A DNA stretch of 64,000 nucleotides. It comes from Fereydounia khargensis (taxonomy: Eukaryota > Basidiomycota > Ustilaginomycetes > Urocystidales > Fereydouniaceae). Under the pieces are notes generated by a model. It did not search any database and had not been told where the DNA came from. It saw nothing but the letters and a program-made list of their open reading frames with translations. This document shows positions 1 through 11,327 of this stretch, piece by piece (positions within the stretch are counted from its first letter, which is position 1; every line of letters starts with the position of its first letter). The position numbers were made by a program, and so were the translations under genes. The stretch spans positions 91,795 to 155,794 of the forward strand of contig JAOCZO010000025.1 in the NCBI GenBank assembly GCA_026413255.1, written 5' to 3'.

Positions 1-1094
1 CCACCGTCCTCGTCGGATGAGTTGGTTTTGAGCGACCCCGAGGAATCGTCATCATCGAGGTCCGAGTCATCAAAGCCATAGTCTTCATCGCTCCATCCGC
101 CAGCACCTTCCTCTTCCTCGTCTTCATCATCAGGGCCTACATCGGACCTTGCGCCACGTGAAGAGGTAAAAGAACCTGAAGAGCGGCGCCTTGAGCCGAG
201 TAGCGGTCTGGATACTGATTTGCGGCTTCGGGCATCGTCATCCTGGTCCCTGTCACCGCGGAAGGAGGCGAGGATGGACCCAAGCATTCCCTTGGGCTGA
301 CTCGCAGGGCCGGCATCGTCTTCGTCATCGTGAGTGAGCCTTCGCCTCCTGCCAAAGCGGAAGGCACTGCCGCTGCGGACGCTGGCCGGCCGAGCACCAC
401 CGACAGCCGAGTCCGGAGATTGGCTCCTTTCGCTGGTGGCAGAGATAGCCTCACTCTGAGCTGAGGCACTGGACGGCTTTCGAGACCGGCGGGGAGAGCG
501 ACTTTCCATTGAGATTCTCCTGCGAGAACGGCCGGATGAGCGACGGCCAAGCTCTGGCCTAGCCATCTCGTGGCGCATGCTGTGTGGCGGAAAAGGAAGG
601 AAAGTTGGGAGATATGAGATGCATGTCTGGTGGATCCGAGCATTCAAGAGCGCTACTTACCTGGAGACGGAACTAGGGACGGCACCGGCAGTGGGGCCAT
701 CAAAGATACTACCGTGCTCATCGTAGCTGCCGACCTGGCTGTCTCTCCTTCTTCGTGTTGAGATCCCTACACCACCGGCATGTTCACCCGCCTCTGGGAG
801 ATGGTCGATTGCAGCAGCCTGCTGGGACCGAGCCCACTCGATAGCTTCACGAGACTCTTGCTCGTCAAAGTAGGGGGAGGATGGGATTGGGGGCGAGCCA
901 GAGTCGAAGGCAGTGTCATCAGCAGTGTCGTTAGCCTGCTTCTTGGAAGGGAGCTGAAAGGGAGCTTGGTATTGATCCTCTGCAATCTGGAAGGGCTGCT
1001 TCTTGTCGTGCTTCTGCCTGTGGTTTGTAGCAGATGCTGAAGAAGAGGATGCCCCGTTGCCCTGTGGGGCACTGTTTTCGTCTCCAGAGGTCAT
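1..1094 (-). CDS. Acidic low-complexity protein, 3' end outside the window
   Basis: Two exons are visible: 1094-661 and 579-1. The intron (660-580) has GTAAGT and CACACAG borders and splits a serine codon. The first 337 residues are a hydrophilic, Ser/Arg-rich tail with no membrane segment so far. It starts MTSGDENSAPQGNG, then has an Arg/Ser-rich part (about residues 150-230) and a very acidic stretch (runs of D and E) near the window edge. The frame is still open at base 1, so the main domain lies outside. I chose the ATG at 1094; an in-frame ATG at 1148 is possible. Such tails occur on fungal transporters, kinases and regulators. I do not recognise the family and give no function. Confidence 0.7.
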
Positions 1095-4000
1095 GGTGGA
1101 TGCTGGGGCTCGGGTCTGATGCGAAGGTGAAAGCGAATGCGGGTGCAAAAGATGGCGTGATCAGAGCAGATGGATAAGTGGTGTAAGTTGCAAGTGCTCA
1201 GTTGGTTGTGAGCGTGAATAGCGCAGCAGCAGAGCCGCAAAGGCGTGCAAGGTAGCAGCCAAGGCAGAAAAATGGTTGGTGGGAAAGAAGGCAAGATGGA
1301 TGCGGGCAGAGCCCCCGGTCTCTGAGCCTGGTGGTTGACAAGCGCTGCTCGGCTGGCTAGTTGGTGAGCTGCTGAGTCGACCGGCCCAGGTTGTCTTGTC
1401 GGATCGTGTCGGATCGAGACGGGGCGACTAAAGCGACGAGATGAAACCTAGGTGATATCACAAAGTAGGAGTGACAAATAGGTTGGGCTCCGATCCGATG
1501 CCTGCGAACTGGCCCCTGTAGCCTTCCCGTTCCCTTTGGGGGCTTTTTCAAAAATCGACACGCGCTGATTTCGCCAATCGGCTCCGTCTTTGGCGCACCG
1601 CCAAGTGGAGAGCGAGTGAGGATGGGCGCGCCACTCTGCACCTTTTTTCCCTTCCTATCCATGCTACAGTCACATACTGTACTCACCATCCCATGAATCG
1701 AAGACACCAACAACTTGGACGACAATCCTAGCTTGAAGTATTCCACAGAGGTTGAGAATTCGTTTCGATATTTCGTTCATTTTTAAAACCTTGTGAGCGA
1801 TGAGTAGGCAAGGTAAAGTATAAAAAAAACAGAGCGGCTCAGCAGTAACGGAGATGAAGCTAAACCAGAGTCTGTCTCGAAAAAAGTGCCAAAACCAATC
1901 AAGTTCGAAGAGAAAAACTTAAACAAGTGATTCGGCCTGGCATCAATGACAAGAAGGGAACGCCTGCAACCTTATTGCGCTCTACAGCACTGTACTGTAC
2001 TATACTGTGACTCCGTTCGAATGTCACCAAAGCCGCCTTTTCTCAAACGTAGGGAAGAGATACGGCCTGTTCGCAGAAACTCGATGTGATACCGCGGCTG
2101 TGTCTTGGAACGCCCTTTGGTCTTAAGCTGAGCACTGTATCATAAGCTCGACAATGACGCATGCTCGAAAATGAAGGAAGAAGATTTCCTGACGATATCG
2201 TCAGAGTATCTTTTGAGACTGACAAGAACCAGGACGATCACGGTACAGTACAGTACCATCATGCAACAGCACCAAAGGCCTCATGAACAGCTGAAACTAG
2301 AATCTCGCTGTACAAGCGCCATGCTCTTCTAATCGTGAGAGGGTAGAAGGGTCCACAAGATATGGATGCCTGTTCGAAAGGAGGGATTACGGTAACGACT
2401 GTCGAGTCTCCCTGTCGGGTTCAACTTTTTTCTCATCAACACAAGGCTTCTCCCAAGCTCATACGATCAAAGGCAATTCCCTCAAGATCATGCTGTAGTA
2501 ATGATTGCGTCGAGTCGCAGCTCTCGGCAGGCATGAAAGGAGTCTCGGTATAGGGTACAAAGCAATACGCTTTACCCTAACAGGAGTGGAAGAAGGCCTT
2601 ATCTGTAAAAAGTCATGAAGCCGTTCCCTGCAAGTCGACCTCAAAACGAAATCCTTACTAAATCAATCCCAAGAGAAACAGGCGTTAACTACGGTACTTG
2701 ACTTACTCTGCAGGACCGTTGTCCTCGGACGTCTTGTACAGCGCTGCTAGCCTGTTTGTGGTGCTGCTCTACTCGCAGAAACCGAGTAAGTAGTTCATTG
2801 AGAGGGCGACTGAAGTGTAATCAGCTGTCACCTGTACATACAGTATTGTGCTGTACTGTCCTGTACTGTCCAGTACAGTACTGTGCGCAACTCAGGCTAG
2901 TTTGTCCCTCGACAGTGAACTTTACCCAGCTAGTATCAAAATGAAGTGAGCTCCAGGAGGAAGCAGCGGGTCGAAGAGCAGTGCGAAGAAGCGTGCTGGC
3001 GTAAGGGACTGTGACAAGATATTCACGGCCTTGTTCACGCCCAAAGATCACTATGCATCGTGCTCTGTCACGGTCTCGAGTCGCACAAGTCCAAACACCG
3101 TCTAGCAACGAACAGTCTAGCGTTCATTTGGAATGTGCGAGCTACAGTATTCATCTTCAATCGGGAATCACCTGTGACGATGGTACCCCACAGCCGTTGC
3201 AGGATCTGAAGTACCTTGTGACGAGAGGCGAGGAGAAACTGGGCTCGCTGTTCTCACATCCATTTTCTCCTCCCTTCAAATCCTTCCTGCCAAATTGTCT
3301 GCCTTAGTTCTGTGTAAAAAAGCAGCCTTCGCGGTACCATTTGCGATCCAGACAAACATGGAAACAGTTGGGTGCAGTACGTCAACCATAGCCACCAGAG
3401 ATCATTGAAAGCGCTTCTCAGTAAGTTCGCAAGTCCCAAGGCAAGCCACAGCCATAGCCCGAGCCTCGACCGGATCGGGCGCGGTACAACTTGTAGCGAC
3501 TGAGCTGCTCGCCCCACGATTCCCTTTGTTCTGCTACAGCACTGTACAGAACTACTGTATACTGCACAATAGGATGGTCTCCTATTTTGAGGACCATCCG
3601 CCGTTCGCCCGAATAGATCCTATCGCCCGCCATCACCAACTCCTGCTGCTTCCGGCAGCATGGGCAACAAAGGGGAGATAGAGTTTTTCGCTGTCCTACA
3701 GCATACACACTACGAGTCACATTCTGTAACTTCTCGCTCTATTGTTCGATGTTCTGTTGCCGGGTTAGAGCGCAGGCGCGTGCGAAAGGGGTGACGGGCT
3801 GTGCTTAGCGTGTCATGTCGTTGATCGCTTCAAGACAATCAATCAGTCATGCGAGGGCATACAAGATGAGGCTTGCTGTACTGCGCGAGCTGTGTCGTTA
3901 GGATAGAGGTTGCATGGGAGCAAGGGTGAGGGGTTGGCTTCCGAGATACAGTACCCAGAATTCCCGGCCAAGTATCGGCTCCGAGGAGGCCAAGTCGCAA

Positions 4001-4608
4001 AACGGAACGGCATCTCAGATGCATACTGAGCTCGCTGCTCACGTTTTCCAAGACTGGCTGCAGCTGAATCCGACACATACCTTGCAAGAAACTCGGCTCG
4101 GGTAGAGCAGGTTGCCGCCATCACATGCAAGACGTTCCTGTAGACGCGGTTCCGTCGTTCAAACTGGACGCCTTCATCTTGGTGGTGTTGATTATGCCGG
4201 GGACGCAAACTGAAAGCATGCTCCCATGATACGAGGTGGATTGGACCCGGGACTGAAAGACGAACCAGGCGAGGGCAAGGCGCAATTGCACTGTACAGAG
4301 CAAGCACAGATCACGGGTGCTCGGGAGCCCATCTGATCACCTCCCCCGCCCTTTGCCTACAATTTTGCATGAAATCGGAACAGACACGAGCGCGAAACAA
4401 GTTTGAACAGGAGCATCCAGGACGCTGATGACTCGCTAAGCTGGAATAGCGTGTGTCCAGGCATACCCGCGTACCTGCAGCCCCTCTTGGGAACTGGAAA
4501 CGAACGTGGGGGAGGATGGTGATCGGCTGCATCTCCAAGCCATGCACCATTGCGCAGCCCTCCATGGCCAACACAGTGCTGTCGAGAGAGCAGTTGCAGT
4601 ACTGTTGT

Positions 4609-4640
<32 letters not shown>

Positions 4641-7600
4641 AAGCGTGCATACTTCTGAATGACTCGTACGCATCCAAGTGCAGTACGTACTGCCTCAACA
4701 GTCGTGCCATCGTACCGATCCAAGCCCCAATGTTGGCTGGTTGGGCGCAGCATTCGCTAAATGCCTGTCGCCGGTACGCCGTCGTCCACCTCAATACGAA
4801 ACAGAAAGTTGCGGTAACCCTGTCGGTCTCTCTGTTCAAACTTCTCCCAATTGCTCCCCTTGTCACTTGGTGCCTTCCTGATGAGAACAGAAGCAACGAT
4901 CTTGAGGACGGAGGGGAAAGTGAGTGCAGCAATTCACCGAGACGGTCACATGCGCAGGCTGGTCGGGCATGTGTACAGTATTATTTTTGCCCATCGGGGA
5001 AAGACAGAGCGCTCCGCAATGGGTCCACAATACTGTACAGTAATGCCGATACGGAAACGCAGGGAAGGGGATTTCTAGCAAATTGCCAGGAAAGATTGAC
5101 TCTTCCGCCAGGAATCAACAGTGGGTATCTCACAGTGCGCACTTTGACCCTCTGTTGGTTTCATGGACCCCATGTGAGCGTTTGCCGCAGACCTAAAAAT
5201 GGATCTAGGGCTGTCATCAAGCAAAAGGAAGGAGAGAGAGTGTGTGTCTAGGCTTGCTCGTGTGGACCGTTAACGTGGTGCAAGCAACACTGTACATTAC
5301 AGGTACAAGTACTGCACAGTCTTGCATCCACCGATTCATGCCATCGCACGAGTACGGTACAAGTTTAGCCTGTTCAAAGCAGAGGCTCCCGTCCGTATTC
5401 CCTCCTTGTTTTGAAGGATTCGCTTCAATGCAATTGATCTCGCTTGGCCTGGCTTTTACAGTACAGTACAGTACAGTACTTGAGGGTTGCTCTCGAACTT
5501 GATCTATCTGGACCTTAACGTGCATGCTCCAGTGTGCAAGTATGTACAGTGCAAATATGCACAGTATGTAATATCGTTGCCGGTGCCGCCTTGGCCAAAC
5601 GGAACAGGTGATGAGCACGCGACAAGGTTGTTTCTATCTCTTTGTTCTATTGCCTGCTATGTAGCAAAAAGACAGGGCTGATAGTGTGAAACGTACGTAA
5701 AACAGACCTTTTCCACCTAATTGCAATGAGGGGGTGCAGCCTGAGAGGAAGAAGAATCAGCTTTCTTGCTCTGGGGGAAAGGCGGCCAAACTAGCTTGTG
5801 GCCCGATTGACAGGCCTGCGTCGTAGGGAGCAAGGCGCAACCAATAGAGGCCGGGGCATCGAGTTGACAAAATCACACTGTGGAAAAAAAAGCTATCCGA
5901 GACAGTTGAATGCGGTAGCCGAGCGCAACTAAAGTACGAGGCTGGCGTGTCGGATCTGGCCTCTGAGTGGTCTATGGATTGTTGCGAGGTGACCTTGCTG
6001 AAGGTACTGGGAGACCTCGTTTCGTTGTCAAGCCATATTGTTGGAGTAGCCTGCTTTCTTTCCGCGGGGTCCAAGCATGCACTGCGCTGTTGCGCGTGCG
6101 TGTCAATCAATAGTTGATGCAATGCGAGTGTCCCGTCCCGTCCAGCTGCTGCCAAAGGTCCAAAAATGGCAGCTGAGTCGCAAGGCTCCACAGACAGACA
6201 CTTTGGTACTCGACCTCCGTTTCAGTTTGTACTGGACGCTACTCTATCATGCTTGCTCAACAGAACACATGACGATTTCGAATTGTGAAATGCAGGAGCT
6301 GCTGGTCATTTTGCAGCGGCGATCTCTGTTGATGCTCTCAAGGGCGAGAGAGAGCCTGTGGGGACAAGGAGGAGGGCGGGTTACTAGCCAGACAGGCAGC
6401 CTGCCAAGCCCAGAGGGCCGGCAGAGCACATGCCGAGGCGCACTACTGTATGTAGTCGTAGTCGAAGCCGCGTGCCCTCTCAATTGACTCGTGACAAATG
6501 TCGGCGTCGGTGTCGGTAGGTGAGAGCCCAAAGCGGCTGTTGTATGGTTGCCGACGGCCCATGATTTTCTTGGCCCAACTGGGCAACCATCCTTCCCTTG
6601 CCCTTTTTCTTCCCCTCAAGTCCGTTCCGTGAATGTGCCCTATAAGTTAAGCCAAAGTGAGCTTACGACAGATGCGTGCAGTGGTGCTCTGTATGTGCGT
6701 GACAGTTGGGTGCGTGGGCGGGCAGGCGCAGGTGTGCCTGGTCTGTCATGGTCAGGTCATTGTTGCTGTCGGTGTAGCGTTGCTGCTTCTGCTGCTCAAG
6801 TGCCTCTCTGCACGCCAGGCTTGAGCGTGGGAAGCTGCGCCTGCTTTGTGCCTTCCAGATTGCCGTAACCTGCCACGGCCGCAAGCGAGAGACGCCATCG
6901 ACCCAAAGCCGAAAAACACGCGTGTTAGCGGGCGTGCGTGGCCAGCAAGCCAGCCCGTCCCAGTACTGGACGTGTGTTTGCCCGATTTCCAGATGAGACG
7001 CCCTCCCTTTCCCAGATGAAATTCCAGATGCAAGAGGGTGAAGGGTCGAGTGACGGCTTCATCCGTTCCGAACCCGACCTTTGAAAACGATTGGACGACT
7101 TCGTGTCTTTGCAGCATTCAGCTTTCGCTTTTGCACTGGATCCTTCCCACATACAAGACGCTTTTCGGAGGCGTCTTTGAAGAGAACATATAGTACTGTA
7201 TTACGTAGGCCAGTCGGCGGCTGAACGAAAAGAGTCTCTACGGCACAGGGCCGTTCCCGTTGCCTGTGGTTTTGCCGTTGCAGCGACGAATTGGATGCCT
7301 GTGACACTATGTCCCCTGTTCGCTTGGCGGACATGGTCGGAGCTGAGTTCCAATTCAAGTCGACTGAGCACACTGCGGTACAGCTAGCTCCCTCTCTTTA
7401 GCTCGTGCTTACGTTTTCAATCAATCGACTGTTCGCTCATCACAGTACCGTTTGAAATGTGTACGTATCAACAGCAACTCTTCGGTGGTGATGGGCCTGT
7501 CATCCATCTTGCCCGCCAAAGCCATCCCTTTGAGCAGCCATACAGCCTGGACTCCGATCTACTTGCCGCGCTGCGGATTGGCTCATTCTCTCACTTGGGT

Positions 7601-10600
7601 TGAACACTGACGTCTGGCATGCGAACCTGCCTCCTCGGTCTCATCGTGTCGGAGAGAAAGGGACTGTGTCTTGTGTCTCACCTGATCCAAAATTGAATCA
7701 CTGAGATGCATACTGTGCAGCGCCTTTGTTCGTGTTGAGACGGTCAAGAGGGAGAGGGCCGAGATGTTCGAACAGTACAGTACGGTAGTCTGCTTGGCTG
7801 GGGCGAGCTCGGCTAGGACCCATGCCTTGCTCACGCCCTCTCTATTTCGCACGTCGCTGCATGGAAGCACCTCGCAGAATCGTCGGCAGCTGAAAGTCGC
7901 CAATCAATGAAAGACCTGCATTTTGACCTGAACCGTTGAAAAATTCGAGCTGCGTTCCGGCTTTCCTTCTTCTCACAGTTAGTTCTTAGTACTGTGAAGT
8001 GTAGCACAGTACATATCCAGAAAGCGGGTGGACGGCGTCTTGAGCACTGAAGATTGCAGGGTTGCGAGTGCAACTGCATATCGCATGCCCTGATCCGCAC
8101 TGGCCACTCTGAGTCGAGGCTCGCTGTTAGCCTTCGAGCAGGGCTCGTGAGCCAGGCTGTGAACTTGTCGTCGGCCATGTGATCAACGTACCAAGTCGCG
8201 ATTTTGACATTTGCGGCACCCCGTTTGGACTGTTCTGGCACTGGTTTTGGGGTCTGTCTTACTGTGCTATACTACTGTATGTTGTGCAGCGGGTGGACGA
8301 TCCTGAGATTCATCTTGGACATGGCTCGTAACCAGCAAGGTCTCCCGACAGAGTGTCGTGACGTAGCACCATGTGAAAACAAAACACCAGCGAGAGAAGG
8401 AGAGTCTCGTTTGCACCAATGCCGTAGTCACACATTTGAAACTGACCCCTTGTCTTGCTGCTCAAGACATGGTCCTTGGGTGAGAGGGCTCTCCACGGTG
8501 CATCGTGCCTGAAAGGGGCTGTGTCTACCCGATACGTGTACCAGGTATGGCTGACAGGGGCTGCGAGCAGGATTCTGTCTGCTCCCCTCTGCGGATGGCG
8601 GTGTCCCATGCAAGACGTATGCACAAAAAGTCTAGGACCATCCCAACCTGTTGCAATCCGTGCAACGCCTGCATTCCCTGCAATCCCTATATTACCGAGG
8701 CGACTCACTCTATGGTGTTTCTGTTGGAATGGCCAGCAAGGTCAGAGGCATCCGCGGAAGTCGGGCCATGTAGTGTGACTGACTCGAGTTGCGAGACCCA
8801 GATCATAGATGCCGTGATTTGAGTGGCTCGAATCGGGCACAGGACGCTGCAAGAGAGCAGAGAGGGAGGAGAGGGCGCGCAAGCTGGATTGCGTAAAAAG
8901 GAAATTGGAGTTTTCGGGCATGAGTTGTAACATCGGTGTTGCCTGCCCAAGTGGCTTTCGAATGGGAGCAAGAGCGTGGAGCGTCTGACAGCGATATGTA
9001 CTGTATGTGAGAGGGAAAGGCTGGGAAAAGAGAAACCCTCTAACCGAGAAACATGGCTCACGCTCTCCGCAGGTCGAGGTGGTGTACGTGCATTTCTCGG
9101 TTTGAATCCGAGTGAATGAGAAGTGGAGCGTGTGAGCCAGAGGCAGGCAGGCAGGCAAGCAGACTGGCGGTTTTTCCCTGCACCAGCACACAGCACAGCC
9201 CTCAGCCCCTCTCCCCCTTTCCATTCTTTCTCTCACAGGACGCGTCCATGTCTCGTGTCGAGTCGAGTCGCGGGATGTGGGTCGGCGTGGGCATGTGAGA
9301 GAATACCGTACCGTTCTGCTTCGAGACGGTCAGGCAGACACACAAAGCCGCCCTCCGCCCGCTTCCCGACGCGCAACACAGGCAGGGCGCCACTCGCCAA
9401 AGGGAGAACATGCAGAAGCGAAGCCGCTGGCATCGTATTTCCGATCCAGAAAGCAGTCCCGACAAGAATGTCGGAGATTGAGAGCAACAGCGACCAACGA
9501 GCCAGTAACTGTAACCTATGAATTAGGCGCTTGGACCCGATCATCCACAATCAGCGTTTGTTGCCCGGTAAGAAAGGGTCAAGGGATAGCAGAACCCCTT
9601 TGTTCATTTGTCTCCCTGGTCTTTGTGCAGGTGACATGCTGTAGCTGCAAGAGCAGAGAGGAAGGGGGAGGAGGCGGGAAGACGCATCGTGAGCGGATGC
9701 TCCCGAAAGCAGAGAGAGTCTCAGTCAGGCAGTCATCTACGGGCACTGCACGTCACTGCAGTTCCGCTGCTGCATCCCGGCGAGGGATGCGATCTCTTGT
9801 TTCTTTCCTCTTGTCCCTTGCCCTCAACGTGACCTAACGCCGGACGCCCTTGTCTTCGAGCACAGCTATAACCCAAGCTGTTAAGCCGGCTCTGGTTTTC
9901 GTGCTCGCTTGACTGGCTCATGCGGGTGCGTGCCGTTTATCTTTGTGTGTTGCCCACCGTGACGGTTATCGCCGGAGGGTTAGTCTCGGTAGGAGAAAGC
10001 AGGGGAGGGGAGTGTGGCCTCGCTAGGAGGTTGAGGGAGGGGAGGGCGTGAGCCTTGCTTGCGAGACCCGTGTGTGTCGACAGGCTGTCTCTGCTGCGCC
10101 CCCAGCCGCTGGTGCTGCTGCTGCACGGCAGGCATCGACAGGCAGACAGGGAGGCAGACGGACAGACAGGACCGGCAGACCGACGACACCCAGTGTCGAA
10201 AACCGTGTCCGTACCCGATTTCCTCGCTTGCTTGGACACTCGTTCCTCCCTCACATTGCGCTCTCACTCGCATTCTCACTTGCACTCTCACTTGCCTATC
10301 TCTGAGGTGTTGCAGCCGCATCTCCTGGATGTCGTTGCTTCTCCTGCTGCTTCTGCTTCTGCTGCTTCCGCTGCTTCTGCAGCTGTTGGCTGTCTACTCT
10401 CCCTGCCGGGTGCCTGCCTACCGAGAGTGCCTGCGCCTGCTTTGCCTCCATGGGATCTGGATAGAGCTTTGTTTGATTCCGTCATGCCAGGGCATCCCGC
10501 CCACCTCGCTCTCATCTCGTCCCCGCCCTCTTCTGCCATCCCACCCGCCGCTCTTCTGCGGCGATGTGAATCAACACCCAAACCACTGCAGAGCACCTCC

Positions 10601-11327
10601 CAAAAAAAACTCTCCGTGTCGAGCTGAACAACTCTCTCGGTCTCTCACATACTGTTTTGCTTGCCTGCTTTCTGCCTGCTGCTGCTGTTGCTGCCTATCC
10701 AATACTTCCGGGCTCCAAAGCCACGAGCTCAGTTCAGGTCCAGGTTGCGAGATCGTTTAAAGCCTTCTCAAGATACACTCGCTCCCCCCTCCCCGACTTG
10801 GACCCCTCCTTCCCAAGCACGACTACCTTCTCATATCAGCAACACCAAGGTCTCCCTTACCTCTACGCCTGCGCCTGCCCTTTGTCTTCGCCGCATTCCC
10901 TTCTACATTTTCTTTTCGTTTCTGCGCCGCCCATCCCTCTGACCTCATCTTCATTTCCCCCAACTGGTCCGATCGGCCGCCTGTCCGCCTCAAACCGCCG
11001 GCCCATCTACCAGTCCCGCGGAACAGACGGGACCTAACCCAATCTGAGCTTTCGCAAAGTCGCCTTGAGAGCTGAGCTTATTGCCTCGGTGACACATAAC
11101 TCGGTGTGACACATCAATCTCAGGATTTGCATTTCAAGCCGGCTGCCACTCGCGGTTCCTATCGTCTCTAGCCAGCAGTGTCACTAGCCTCGTCCTGCCC
11201 CGCCACGCCGCCGCCCTTGCCCTTGCATCCTCCAACAAACGGAACGGCTTTTCTCTCTCGAGCGTGACTGCGCCGCGGCTGATGGGCACCTGAGAGGAGG
11301 ACTTTCGCAACAATCGAGCCCCTCATT
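1095..11327. other. 10.2-kb intergenic stretch without recognisable genes
   Basis: No open frame here has the composition of a protein or matches a family I know; the longest (for example 4550-5251 and 10055-10760) are translations of simple repeats. From 1.6 to 9.0 kb the stretch carries 21 copies of TACTGTA/TACAGTA. It also has CAGC repeats (about 4609-4634) and GGCA repeats (about 9140-9160). From about 9.9 kb to 11.3 kb the plus strand becomes pyrimidine-rich (CT and CTG runs), as expected of the promoter and 5' untranslated region of the regulator gene starting at 11328. Long regulatory DNA or noncoding transcripts are possible but not shown. Confidence 0.7.
5457..5479. repeat. (TACAG)n short tandem repeat
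   Basis: Four perfect TACAG units followed by TAC. This is the longest local run of the TACAGTA motif that is scattered over 1.6-9.0 kb. Single or double copies of the same motif stand at 1993, 2244, 2839, 2874 and 5031. Confidence 0.85.

Noticed and set aside
4550-5251. A 233-codon open frame in the gene desert
   Set aside because: Contains a Gln-Pro-Ala-Ser run from a CAGC repeat and otherwise random composition; no family features or splice context.
5457-5479. Short regular repeat considered as a CRISPR-like array
   Set aside because: Units of five bases without spacers in a eukaryotic genome; a simple microsatellite.
9090-9115. A tRNA T-arm look-alike (CTCGG stem, TTTGAAT loop, CCGAG)
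   Set aside because: No acceptor stem, D-arm or anticodon arm can be placed around it.
10055-10760. Long plus-strand open frames rich in Leu, Cys and Ser
   Set aside because: Translations of CTG/CCT-rich leader DNA; all three frames are open for the same compositional reason and none looks like a protein.
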